Shown here one piece after another: positions 1-7,144 of a stretch of 64,000 bases of DNA. Within the stretch, counting starts at the first letter, position 1. Every line of letters starts with the position of its first letter. The DNA comes from HKST-UBA178 sp965223815 (GTDB taxonomy: Bacteria; Pseudomonadota; Gammaproteobacteria; Chromatiales; Chromatiaceae). The stretch lies in NCBI GenBank assembly GCA_965223815.1, contig OZ245019.1:4774001-4838000 (forward strand), given 5' to 3'. The position numbers and the translations under genes were made by a program. The notes beneath the pieces are model-generated. The model was not told the DNA's origin and did not search any database. It was given only the letters and a program-made list of their open reading frames with translations.

Positions 1-101
1 TAGATCCCTCCTTCAATTTGATTCATAGAAAATGATGCAGCTATGACGACGATTGAGAAAAGTATTACCGGAATACTGCATTTTAGACCATCTATAATCA
101 T
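1..101 (-). CDS. Partial cassette gene, N-terminal membrane segment
   Basis: This open frame starts at ATG 99-101 on the minus strand and runs off the window with no stop in 33 codons. The start follows an AGGA ribosome-binding site and lies just inside an attC boundary, as for other cassettes here. The visible N-terminus has a hydrophobic stretch (residues about 10-24) that could be a signal anchor. It shows that the cassette array continues to the left of the window. The family is unknown. Confidence 0.5.
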   Translation of the reverse strand, partial: MIIDGLKCSIPVILFSIVVIAASFSMNQIEGGI

Positions 102-111
102 TTCCTAAAGC

Positions 112-168
112 TAACGCTTACCATCAGCGGCGCGCGCCTTTGGCGTGTCCGTTGGATGGTCTTGTTAG
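112..168 (-). repeat. attC site 1
   Basis: TAACGC at 112 and GTTAGGGC at 164 are the two outer core sites of a short (57 bp) imperfect palindrome. The cassette orientation is minus, because GTTAGG reads as the conserved R' core on the plus-coordinate right side of each site's neighbour. The stop codon of the preceding cassette gene lies inside the site. Confidence 0.8.
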
Positions 169-927
169 GGCTTTTACATCCCCGACGTTGTTAAGTTCAG
201 ATGTGTCTTCAATAAGAGGGGTATAAACATTATTCCCATTTTCGTACGAATACTTGCCCGCTATACATACCAACCATCCATCAAGAGACTCGTTTTCCTC
301 TACAGGTATGCCTATTTTATTATCTACCCACAAACCTTTTAGATTAAGACTCGCTTCTTTTCCGTTCTTACCAACAAAATCATGGTGGATTTTAAACATA
401 ATACCATCTTTGCTTTTTGCTACTTCTCCCGTTAGTGACCAAGGGCCGCCAATGATCATATGATCTCCGGGATTTATCTGAACCCTTGTATCTTCTTCGC
501 TAGAAATATCAATTTTCTCTACGGACTCTACATCATTAGGGCCGCCTTTAGTTCCAAAACCGAGAAAGAAAAGTGGCCTAACAGCATAACTTTGAATAAT
601 GGCAAATGTATCTTTTACTATTCCATAACATTCTTGAGAGGTTTTTTTCCCAGTGTGATCAATGCCGCTCCATAATGTTGCAACCCCTGGTATTGAATAT
701 ATCTTTGCCCTTCCTTTTTTAGTTTCAAATGACATAAGTGATTCTCTACCAGAAACATAGTATTCGAATGTAGATCCCTTTCCATTCTTTGAATCTGAAA
801 AGGTGACTTCGAACTTAGAGAAGCCTGACCACATCGATGAATAGGTACAGCTATCAAGTGTAGAACAGTCATCCGCCCATACATATGTTGGAATTAGCAG
901 ATAGATTAAAAATAGCCTCTTCTTCAT
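124..927 (-). CDS. Cassette: secreted protein of unknown function
   Basis: A 267-residue protein with a Sec signal peptide (hydrophobic residues 4-16, cleavage probably after VWA at 16-18), so it is exported. No recognisable family. The mature part has two early cysteines and several glycine-rich turns, consistent with a periplasmic or extracellular beta-rich fold (inference). The start is the ATG 12 bases inside the attC boundary. The C-terminus reads through the R'' core of attC 1 and stops within it, giving a basic attC-encoded tail. It is one of many secreted cassette proteins in this array. Confidence 0.75.
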   Translation of the reverse strand: MKKRLFLIYLLIPTYVWADDCSTLDSCTYSSMWSGFSKFEVTFSDSKNGKGSTFEYYVSGRESLMSFETKKGRAKIYSIPGVATLWSGIDHTGKKTSQECYGIVKDTFAIIQSYAVRPLFFLGFGTKGGPNDVESVEKIDISSEEDTRVQINPGDHMIIGGPWSLTGEVAKSKDGIMFKIHHDFVGKNGKEASLNLKGLWVDNKIGIPVEENESLDGWLVCIAGKYSYENGNNVYTPLIEDTSELNNVGDVKALTRPSNGHAKGARR

Positions 928-938
928 CTTTGTAGCCC

Positions 939-1023
939 TAACGCTTTGGGTAAGGGGCGGATGGCGAAGCCAGACGTCCCGCGCAGGGCCGAAGGCCCGG
1001 AGCGAACTTGACCCGCTTGTTAG
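939..1023 (-). repeat. attC site 2
   Basis: An 85-bp palindromic site from TAACGC (939) to GTTAG (1019-1023). The arms include TTTGGGTAAGGGGC and its imperfect complement near ACTTGACCC. It belongs to the cassette at 1020-1535, whose TAA stop is formed by the core site. Confidence 0.9.
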
Positions 1024-1535
1024 CCTTCATCATCCCACGTCTGTGTCGCCAAGTAGCGGTCATACTCTGGCAAAACAGATGATACTGCACCCCTGCCCTC
1101 AAACGTTAGATAAATTACCGAATGCGAAGAGGCGAGCAAATACTGAATGAAGTGCTTTTTTGCACCAAATAGGCTCGACTCCTCCGATGCCATCGAGTAG
1201 CCTGCCTTTCCCGCATGAACCGGAAACTTCGATAGTTCTCGCACAACCTGCTGCCCATCCTTCGTACCCGAATATTCTAAACGTTCAAGCATACCGAGTA
1301 CGTTATCTTCTGCAGATGTAACGGTTGCATCCGGCTTCAACCGCAGAATGGTGACGAGGAGTTTTTCCCCATTAGGACCATAACCCTCAATCGGCATTTT
1401 GGACCCATCAAACTGCCACGATCCCGGCAGCTCAATGTGCAGCGGCGACAAGTAGAGTACGCCGATGCCCTGACCAAATACAGTGACACAAGTGGCGAAT
1501 GAAAAGATTGTTATGAAGAGCTTTTTCGTTATCAT
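1020..1535 (-). CDS. Cassette: small exported protein
   Basis: A 171-residue protein beginning MITKKLFITIF with a Sec signal peptide ending near VFGQG. I chose this ATG because longer readings start inside the neighbouring attC and have no signal. The rest is a soluble alpha/beta-looking domain of no family I recognise. The TAA stop overlaps the attC 2 core. Function unknown; probably periplasmic. Confidence 0.75.
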   Translation of the reverse strand: MITKKLFITIFSFATCVTVFGQGIGVLYLSPLHIELPGSWQFDGSKMPIEGYGPNGEKLLVTILRLKPDATVTSAEDNVLGMLERLEYSGTKDGQQVVRELSKFPVHAGKAGYSMASEESSLFGAKKHFIQYLLASSHSVIYLTFEGRGAVSSVLPEYDRYLATQTWDDEG

Positions 1536-1547
1536 TCTTTTGTAGGC

Positions 1548-1632
1548 TAACGCTTTGGGTAAGGGGCGGATGGCGAAGCCAGACGTCCCGCGCAGGGCCG
1601 AAGGCCCGGAGCGAACTTGACCCACTGGTTAG
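1548..1632 (-). repeat. attC site 3
   Basis: TAACGC at 1548 to GTTAG at 1628-1632 (85 bp). It is the recombination site of repeated cassette copy A and is almost identical to attC 2, including the GAAGGCCC apical hairpin, rather than to the attC of the other repeat copies. Confidence 0.9.
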
Positions 1633-1942
1633 ATGGCCGGTGTTTAGTAGACCACGATGGGTCAATACCGCAATGATGAGACAACCCTGTTTTCATTCTT
1701 TTGCACTTCTTTGAATGAGCGCCAGAGATACTATCTTCGACGCAGTTTTTCTTTACCTTAACTCAGCTAGTGCTTCCCCACAATAACAGCACCGTCAACA
1801 CTTTTGTAACTGCCGGCACGTTGAATTCTCGTATTGGCAACTATCTTTCTATTACCAAGAACACCACTATTCGGTTCTCGGAAAATGATTGCTATTAACA
1901 CCAAACCTGTGAGCACCTACACCGGAATGCTTTTTGGCCATA
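1633..1942 (-). repeat. Repeated non-coding cassette, copy A
   Basis: A 310-bp cassette body lying between two attC sites. It shares nearly all bases with five other copies in this array (2019, 4988, 10357, 13071, 19229). Read on the cassette strand it starts TATATGGCCAAAAAGC. No long frame is conserved between the copies: a 24-codon ATG frame and an overlapping frame of about 49 codons are both altered by substitutions. Confidence 0.85.
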
Positions 1943-2018
1943 TAACGCTTTGGGTAAGGGGCCGCAGCGAAGCGGAGGTCCCAGCGACCGCAGGGAGCGA
2001 ACTTGACCCACTGGTTAA
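1943..2018 (-). repeat. attC site 4
   Basis: TAACGC at 1943 to GTTAA at 2014-2018 (76 bp). This is the standard attC of the repeated cassette (copy B), with arms TTTGGGTAAGGGGC and ACTTGACCCACTGG. The right core has A for the usual G. Confidence 0.85.
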
Positions 2019-2328
2019 ATGGCCGATGTTTGGTAGACCACGACGGGTCAATACCGCAATGATGAGACAACCCATTTTTCATTCTTTTGCACTTCTTTTA
2101 ATGAGCGCCAGAGATACTACCTTCGACGCAGATTTTCTTTACCTTAACTCAGCTAGTGCTTCCCCACAATAACAGCACCGTCAACACTTTTGTAACTGCC
2201 GGCACGTTGAATTCTCGTATTGGCAACTACCTTTCTATTACCAAGAACACCACTATTCGGCTCTTGGAAAATGATTGCTATTAACACCAAACCTGCGTGC
2301 ACCTACACAGGAATGCTTTTTGGCCATT
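2019..2328 (-). repeat. Repeated non-coding cassette, copy B
   Basis: A second 310-bp copy, directly adjacent to copy A, so the same cassette stands in tandem. It is slightly diverged from copy A. No supported coding frame. Confidence 0.85.
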
Positions 2329-2402
2329 TAACGTTCAAGTTAAGGGGCACGTAGCGTAGCTGCGGGTCCCAGCGAGCAACGCGAGCGATTTGAACTGCTT
2401 GT
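2329..2402 (-). repeat. attC site 5, split by an IS1111-type element
   Basis: The site starts at TAACG (2329) and runs to CTTGT (2398-2402), where an insertion sequence begins. The missing TTAG core resumes at 3585-3589 beyond the element. Rejoining the two parts gives a normal attC for the membrane-protein cassette at 3606. Confidence 0.85.
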
Positions 2403-3586
2403 ATGTTTCATTTATCCCCAATAAGCGATTAGTGTGGGCCCATAACCTGCAGCAACAGGTTATCGATGCAGTAGCCCGATTGAGCGTCGGCTCCAGCATG
2501 GCTGAGACCGTTAACAAGCGTGTGGCACTGCATTGATTCACTTTCTATCTCGAACAGTCGAATGGGCCCACGAGCCCGAATTTAGCAAGGGTGAGGTCTT
2601 TGAACAATGCCTAAGAGTAAAGAGAAATCCGTGAACGTCGGCATCGATGTCGGTAAAACTCAGTTGGATGTGGTCATCCATGAGCGGAAACTCCATTTCA
2701 ATTCCCCTAATGATGCAGCCGGTGTCAGATACATTATCGGTCGTCTGAGCCGCTATACAGTCGAGCGAGTCGTCGTAGAGGCCACCGGGCGCAGAGAGTA
2801 CGCTTTTGTGCTGGCTGCTGCTGAAAAAGGATTGCCGGTTATCATCAGCCAACCTATTAAGGTCCGGCGCTATGCAGGAGCTGCTGGAATATTGGCCAAG
2901 ACGGATAAGATCGATGCTCGGGTGCTGGCCGAATATGCTGCCGTGATGCACCCGGAGATTCGACCTATTGCACTCGGAAATATCCGTAAGATCAAAGATA
3001 TGACCGCTCGTCGACGCCAGCTCATCGAGATGAGCACTATGGAGAAAAACCGTCTCGACGTTATGCCCCGATTCCTGGCCGCCGACATCCGTCGTCATAT
3101 TCGCCACATCCAGTCCCAAATCGACAAGCTCGACCGGCAAATCGCCGTGCTGGTGGAGCAAATCGATGAATGGCGAGTAAAACGCGATATCCTTCTCTCC
3201 GTACCTGGTATCGGTACCCAGGTCGTCAATACTCTGCTGGCCGATCTGCCAGAACTCGGCATGCTTACCAACAAACAGATCGCCGCCTTGGTCGGTGTCG
3301 CTCCCTTCAATCGCGACAGTGGTGCTTTCAGAGGAAAGCGTAGGATACGGGGTGGAAGAGCCTCTGTAAGGACCGTGTTGTTTATGGCTATGTTGACTTC
3401 CATTCAACATAATATTCTCATTCGTAATACCTACCAGCGACTAATTGCCAACGGTAAACACAAAAAGGTCGCGCTCACTGCTTGTATGCGAAAAATGATT
3501 ACCATCCTTAATTCCATGCTACGCGATAACACCATGTGGAATGAAAAACATGCTTAGCAGGTTGACAAGACATCACAGTCGCTTGT
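2403..3586 (+). mobile_element. IS110-family (IS1111 group, attC-targeting) element, copy 1
   Basis: A 1184-bp element matching the element at 7145-8328 base for base apart from very few differences. The shared sequence begins after CTTGT and ends with CTTGT. Both copies sit inside an attC site, at the core nearest the next gene. This matches the described IS1111-attC group, which targets integron attC sites. Exact termini are inferred from where the two copies diverge. Confidence 0.85.
2607..3557 (+). CDS. IS110/IS1111-group DEDD transposase
   Basis: A 316-residue transposase with an N-terminal RuvC-like DEDD domain: GIDVGKT (first D, residues about 12-18), VVEATG (E, about 57) and KTDKIDAR (two D, about 97-104). 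The C-terminal Transposase_20-like part carries SVPGIGTQVV and a GVAPFNRDSG motif. It acts on circular IS intermediates to insert into attC hairpins. It differs from the second copy by one residue (I for T in LGNIRK). It is read opposite to the cassettes. Confidence 0.93.
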   Translation: MPKSKEKSVNVGIDVGKTQLDVVIHERKLHFNSPNDAAGVRYIIGRLSRYTVERVVVEATGRREYAFVLAAAEKGLPVIISQPIKVRRYAGAAGILAKTDKIDARVLAEYAAVMHPEIRPIALGNIRKIKDMTARRRQLIEMSTMEKNRLDVMPRFLAADIRRHIRHIQSQIDKLDRQIAVLVEQIDEWRVKRDILLSVPGIGTQVVNTLLADLPELGMLTNKQIAALVGVAPFNRDSGAFRGKRRIRGGRASVRTVLFMAMLTSIQHNILIRNTYQRLIANGKHKKVALTACMRKMITILNSMLRDNTMWNEKHA

Positions 3587-3605
3587 TAGAGGGCTAGCCA
3601 TAGAC

Positions 3606-3974
3606 TTAAGTAAATATCCTCTTTACATCTTTTCTTTTCAGATATGCGGCTATCCACAATGATATAAGCAGTGACGGAAGAAATATTACTACTTCAACCA
3701 AGGCATACTTTGATTGAAACATTTGAACCAGCCCCCTTACAACAACTAGGCCAGACAGAAATAATGCTACGTAGTTAATAACAACAACTACCTGATATGC
3801 TCTTTTGTTTAATCCATACAGCCTAGCAGCAACAATTAACTGAGCCACTCCAACACCGACAAAAAACCACCATGGTTGACCACTGCCAGAAATACCTAAA
3901 AATAAGTTAAGTATTGCACCAGCCACAAACATCCATGAAATGGCAATTACTCCTTTTGGTGTTTCTCCGTCCAT
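3606..3974 (-). CDS. Cassette: four-helix membrane protein
   Basis: A 122-residue integral membrane protein with four predicted hydrophobic helices (residues about 8-26, 35-50, 61-82, 90-110). It ends in a lysine/arginine-rich cytoplasmic tail. ATG 3972-3974 lies just inside attC 6. It resembles generic small integral membrane cassette proteins; no function can be assigned. Confidence 0.75.
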   Translation of the reverse strand: MDGETPKGVIAISWMFVAGAILNLFLGISGSGQPWWFFVGVGVAQLIVAARLYGLNKRAYQVVVVINYVALFLSGLVVVRGLVQMFQSKYALVEVVIFLPSLLISLWIAAYLKRKDVKRIFT

Positions 3975-3983
3975 ATTCCCCTC

Positions 3984-4051
3984 TAACGCCTCGCATCAGC
4001 GGCTTGCAAGGCGCGTAGCGTTTTGCAAGTCCGTCTGCATGCACTTGTTAG
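3984..4051 (-). repeat. attC site 6
   Basis: TAACGC at 3984 to GTTAG at 4047-4051 (68 bp), with complementary inner arms GCGGCTTGCAA and TTGCAAGTCCG. It belongs to the hydratase-like cassette. Confidence 0.85.
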
Positions 4052-4069
4052 GCTGGCATGGAATAACTT

Positions 4070-4891
4070 TCATGGTTCGAATTCTACGGTTATATTCGAA
4101 AGTTCACCGCCTTTAATTTCTGAGCGCCATGTTTGTCCCGGATAAATCGACTGTGCCGTTGTGATTGTTCCGGTTGTTACGATCTCTCCCGCTTTTATGG
4201 GGGCCTGATTTGACTGTTTTCCCAGCACCGATACTAGATGAACTATTGCGGCCAACGGATTGCCAAGAACGTTAGATCCCGTCCCTTTTTCTACAAAATT
4301 GTCATCGCAAGTCAGTTCTACCGACAATGACGCGAGAGTATCAACTGGGCCACTTCCAAGTTTGTGCAAAGACTTGGGTGGACCGATCAAAAGAGTTCCA
4401 TGCAATGCCCAGTCGGCAACAGTATCCGGTGCCTGGAAGCGCCAGCCTGGAAAATGCGATTGAACAATCTCAAAACCATGTGCCACCCAATCAATTGCTT
4501 TGATCACATCAGTAAGCTCAACAGGCCCGGAAAGGCCCGAACAGAAACGAAAAACAATTTCTGGTTCGATTTTTGGTTCAGTAAATCTTCCAATCGAACA
4601 TTTCGCCCGCGAGCCTTGTAAGTGAACTACGGTAGTATCATAAACGTATGCCCAAATCGGTTCGCATACTCCATATTTTGACCACATATCAGAATTAGTG
4701 AATCCGATCTTTCTGCCCACAGGAGTTGCCCCCTCGGCAATCCTTTCGTGATGTATTAGGGCACCAACTTCATAAGCACAAGAGAGATCAAAGCCTTGAT
4801 AACGCTTGGTGAAAGGTTCGATCTGTCGAACAGAGTCTTGAGCCGCTTTCATTTCCTTTGCTAGTACATCAAGATCGAGTGTCGTCGACAT
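4070..4891 (-). CDS. Cassette: fumarylacetoacetase/MhpD-like hydratase family protein
   Basis: A 273-residue soluble protein of the 2-keto-4-pentenoate hydratase / fumarylacetoacetate hydrolase fold. Family marks include VGRKIGFTN (residues about 59-67), a KIEPEIVFRF segment with metal-binding acidic residues (about 105-115) and the GEIVTTGTIT strand near the end. Such enzymes act on 2-oxo acids in aromatic catabolism, or as 2-oxo-acid decarboxylases, with Mg2+. The substrate cannot be told here, since no pathway genes are nearby. I chose the start MSTTLDLD rather than upstream codons that lie in attC. It is a rare full-size enzyme in this array. Confidence 0.8.
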   Translation of the reverse strand: MSTTLDLDVLAKEMKAAQDSVRQIEPFTKRYQGFDLSCAYEVGALIHHERIAEGATPVGRKIGFTNSDMWSKYGVCEPIWAYVYDTTVVHLQGSRAKCSIGRFTEPKIEPEIVFRFCSGLSGPVELTDVIKAIDWVAHGFEIVQSHFPGWRFQAPDTVADWALHGTLLIGPPKSLHKLGSGPVDTLASLSVELTCDDNFVEKGTGSNVLGNPLAAIVHLVSVLGKQSNQAPIKAGEIVTTGTITTAQSIYPGQTWRSEIKGGELSNITVEFEP

Positions 4892-4911
4892 GCAGTGTTT
4901 TCCGGTCAGCC

Positions 4912-4987
4912 TAACGCTTTGGGTAAGGGGCCGCAGCGAAGCGGAGGTCCCAGCGACCGCAGGGAGCGAACTTGACCCACTGGTTAG
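4912..4987 (-). repeat. attC site 7
   Basis: TAACGC at 4912 to GTTAG at 4983-4987 (76 bp). It is identical in pattern to attC 4 and is the attC of repeated cassette copy C. Confidence 0.9.
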
Positions 4988-5297
4988 ATGGCCGGTGTTT
5001 AGTAGACCACGATGGGTCAATACCGCAATGATGAGACAACCCTTTGTTCATTCTTTTGCACTTCTTTGAATGAGCGCCAGAGATACTACCTTCGGCGCAG
5101 ATTTTCTTTACCTTAATTCAGCTAGTGCTTCCCCACAATAACAGCACCGGTAACACTACTGTAACTGCCGGCACGTTGAGTTTTCGTATTGGCAACTACC
5201 TTTCTATTACCAAGAACACCTCTATTCGGCTTCTCGAAAATGATCACTATTAACACCAAACCTGCGTGCACCTACACAGGAATGCTTTTTGGCCATT
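4988..5297 (-). repeat. Repeated non-coding cassette, copy C
   Basis: A 310-bp copy lying immediately upstream, in the cassette direction, of the hydratase-like gene. It carries several substitutions against copies A, B and E, scattered rather than at third codon positions, so coding is not supported. Confidence 0.85.
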
Positions 5298-5361
5298 TAA
5301 CGCCTGGCCTCACCGGATCGCGGAGCGGAGCGTAGCGATTCTGTGTGCAGGCCATTGTTAT
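5298..5361 (-). repeat. attC site 8
   Basis: TAACGCC at 5298 to GTTAT at 5357-5361 (64 bp), with arms GCCTGGCCTCACCG and the complementary region TGCAGGCC. The stop of the next cassette gene overlaps its right core. Confidence 0.85.
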
Positions 5362-5819
5362 GCGTTTTTATTGAATTTAAAACCAATTATTCGGCCCCAC
5401 TGCCCAATTGAGTTAACACAGGATAGATATTCAGTTTTGTCTGATTCACTACCGAGAATACACCTTGTTTTGTTATGACTTGTTGTAAATGTCGCATCGG
5501 AAAAGTACTGCGTCAGAGCCTCCCACCTAAAACTATTAACCCCAATTTCAGGGAACCCAAGTATTCTTTCAAATAGCGAGTGTTCATTTACTTCAGGAAG
5601 TTCTGTTTCAATTGACATCCAATCTATGTCAGCACATATAAAGTGCCAACCACTATTTAAGGAGATTTGTGTTTTTTGTGCTCCTAGCACAAGAGCTCCT
5701 TCAACGACGTAGGAACAAATTGACTCTACGTTGATACCACGACTGCCAAAATACATTTCAGGACGCTTCTTTATAGCTTCTTTGGCCTTGACAAATTTTA
5801 TGTCTTTTTCTGTGTACAT
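5358..5819 (-). CDS. Cassette: small protein with GyrB-like N-terminus
   Basis: A 153-residue protein. Residues about 8-27 (IKFVKAKEAIKKRPEMYFG) closely match the N-terminal signature of DNA gyrase B / topoisomerase IV ParE, where the sequence reads A-x-R-K-R-P-x-M-Y-I-G. The next helix aligns with the ATP-site helix but lacks the Glu/Asn pair that binds Mg-ATP (VVEGALVLG here). It may therefore be a degenerate GHKL-fold or gyrase-mimic protein (inference). The chosen start follows a CAGGG site; an ATG six codons upstream lies in attC. Nothing else in the array relates to topoisomerases. Confidence 0.7.
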   Translation of the reverse strand: MYTEKDIKFVKAKEAIKKRPEMYFGSRGINVESICSYVVEGALVLGAQKTQISLNSGWHFICADIDWMSIETELPEVNEHSLFERILGFPEIGVNSFRWEALTQYFSDATFTTSHNKTRCILGSESDKTEYLSCVNSIGQWGRIIGFKFNKNA

Positions 5820-5836
5820 GGCCCTGATTTTACGCA

Positions 5837-5921
5837 TAACGCCGCCATAAAGGGCCGACTGGAGCGCAGCGTAAGGAGGTCCAGCGGAACGAAGTGAAGC
5901 GTTTTTTGATGGCTTTGTTAA
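5837..5921 (-). repeat. attC site 9
   Basis: TAACGCC at 5837 to GTTAA at 5917-5921 (85 bp), with inner arms AAGGGCC and GGTCCAGCGG. Confidence 0.85.
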
Positions 5922-6499
5922 GCACTGAAATACTCCGGAGCATGTTCTTTGAGTGTTAATAATACTTCGTGAGCGATTTGGCGCATACAAGCCAATTCTG
6001 GCCTTCCGGATAATGCTTGCTCAATATTGCCATCGGAGAATATCCAGCCTAAAGAGTTATTTCTAGATAAATCCATATAAGCTTTCTCTAAATCAGGATC
6101 AACGTGCGCACCACCATCAGTATTTGCAACATTTTCTACTAACTCTCTCCGGGAGAAGAATCTACCTTTATCATCTTTTAATACGGGATCGTTCCACCAT
6201 TCTGCAAATGGTTTTTTTTGGGGTGCTATTGGTAGCTCTCCCATTTGAACAGTTGCCAGATACTTGCCACCATCAGCGGTTGAGACCTGTAGCCCAACCA
6301 AGTTGCACTCAGTTAATAAGTTATTTGGGTTTAAAGGGCCAGCAGAATCAAAGAACCTTTTGTTTCTCAATCCTAATTGTTCTAGCAATGATCTAGATTG
6401 TCTCCAATGGTGTAAGAGAACTCTCAAGCTCAAAGAAATGTGTTTTCCTATGGAGTCTAGCCCCTTGTCATAACTATCACAGGCATGTTGGAGCAACAC
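5918..6499 (-). CDS. Cassette: soluble protein of unknown function, possibly frameshifted at its start
   Basis: A 193-residue frame with GTG as its only nearby start. The N-terminal half is helical with many Leu/His (SLSLRVLLHHWRQS, then SLLEQLGLR); the C-terminal half is acidic. No recognised family. In the frame one base off, a good ATG at 6564-6566 just inside attC 10 encodes a lysine/arginine-rich segment (MPRKKRVLRSKEDLK) ending ANS right where this frame begins VLLQHACDS. The two probably form one gene of about 215 residues broken by a single-base slip. Confidence 0.6.
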   Translation of the reverse strand: MLLQHACDSYDKGLDSIGKHISLSLRVLLHHWRQSRSLLEQLGLRNKRFFDSAGPLNPNNLLTECNLVGLQVSTADGGKYLATVQMGELPIAPQKKPFAEWWNDPVLKDDKGRFFSRRELVENVANTDGGAHVDPDLEKAYMDLSRNNSLGWIFSDGNIEQALSGRPELACMRQIAHEVLLTLKEHAPEYFSA

Positions 6500-6566
6500 T
6501 ATTTGCTCTTTTTAATTCGCGTTTTAAGTCTTCTTTTGATCGCAGCACTCTTTTTTTTCGTGGCAT
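6477..6566 (-). CDS. 29-codon basic frame overlapping the next gene (likely its true N-terminus)
   Basis: The ATG at 6564-6566 stands at the usual cassette start distance from attC 10. It encodes 29 residues, the first 23 very basic and coiled-coil-like. It stops at 6477-6479, inside the downstream frame. An eight-A run near the start and the compact junction suggest a frameshifted gene rather than an independent peptide. Confidence 0.4.
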   Translation of the reverse strand: MPRKKRVLRSKEDLKRELKRANSVAPTCL

Positions 6567-6581
6567 AACTGTCCTAGTGCT

Positions 6582-6654
6582 TAACGCCAGGCGCAGCGGC
6601 ATTTTTGGAGCGGCGAAGCCGCGGAAAAAATGTCCGACTGCCGCCACTTGTTAT
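6582..6654 (-). repeat. attC site 10
   Basis: TAACGCC at 6582 to GTTAT at 6650-6654 (73 bp). Its arms GCGGCATTTTTGG and GAAAAAATGTCCG pair. Confidence 0.9.
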
Positions 6655-7007
6655 GACTGGCGATGGTACTCACCAATAACCTCGATTTTACCCACAATAT
6701 TGGTGTTTAATTCTTCAAGTTCTTCGGCCGGTACCCACCACTCTGTATGATGTGCAGCGCCGACTTGCTGTATTTCATAATTTGACATGAATTCCTTCTT
6801 AACGGCAAAGCGAGTAACGAAACCGATGCCACTGTCTTTGATATTCCATTGGGTAGTGATTTCTTTCGCGTATTCTTCATTCGTCACTGGGTAGAATATT
6901 GGTTGCTCAGGAAGGCGTGGTGGCCATTTGCGGTAGTCGGACCCTTTTAGTAACTCCAATTCTTCCGGGCCAATGGGCCGGTACATTGTTACGGTTTCTT
7001 CCTTCAT
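6651..7007 (-). CDS. Cassette: small soluble protein (MYRPIGPEEL family)
   Basis: A 118-residue protein whose opening YRPIGPEELELL, central RLPEQPIFYPV and closing EWWVPAEELEELN motifs belong to a small conserved family common in gene cassettes. That family is sometimes labelled ADP-ribosylation/crystallin J1 in databases, a label I would not trust as a function. It is soluble and mildly acidic, with no signal peptide. Its stop overlaps attC 10. Role unknown. Confidence 0.75.
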   Translation of the reverse strand: MKEETVTMYRPIGPEELELLKGSDYRKWPPRLPEQPIFYPVTNEEYAKEITTQWNIKDSGIGFVTRFAVKKEFMSNYEIQQVGAAHHTEWWVPAEELEELNTNIVGKIEVIGEYHRQS

Positions 7008-7020
7008 CGTTTAAGAGTCA

Positions 7021-7144
7021 TAACGCCCAGTTAAGCGGCGCCCAGTGCGTAGCGCCGTTTGCGAAACAATGCCGAAGGCATTCGCAAAAAGGCGCGGAGT
7101 GCTGGGCGTCCGAGCGAGCATAGCGAGCGGCTTGAACGACTTGT
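7021..7144 (-). repeat. attC site 11, split by an IS1111-type element
   Basis: TAACGCC at 7021, with a long variable apical hairpin containing ATGCCGAAGGCAT. It is interrupted at CTTGT (7140-7144) by the second IS1111-group element. The TTAG core resumes at 8328-8331. Confidence 0.85.

Noticed and set aside
2538..3410. A 290-codon minus-strand frame opposite the IS1111 transposase (also 7280-8152).
   Set aside because: It is antisense to a clear DEDD transposase and has no recognisable domain. Its conservation is explained by the IS being duplicated.
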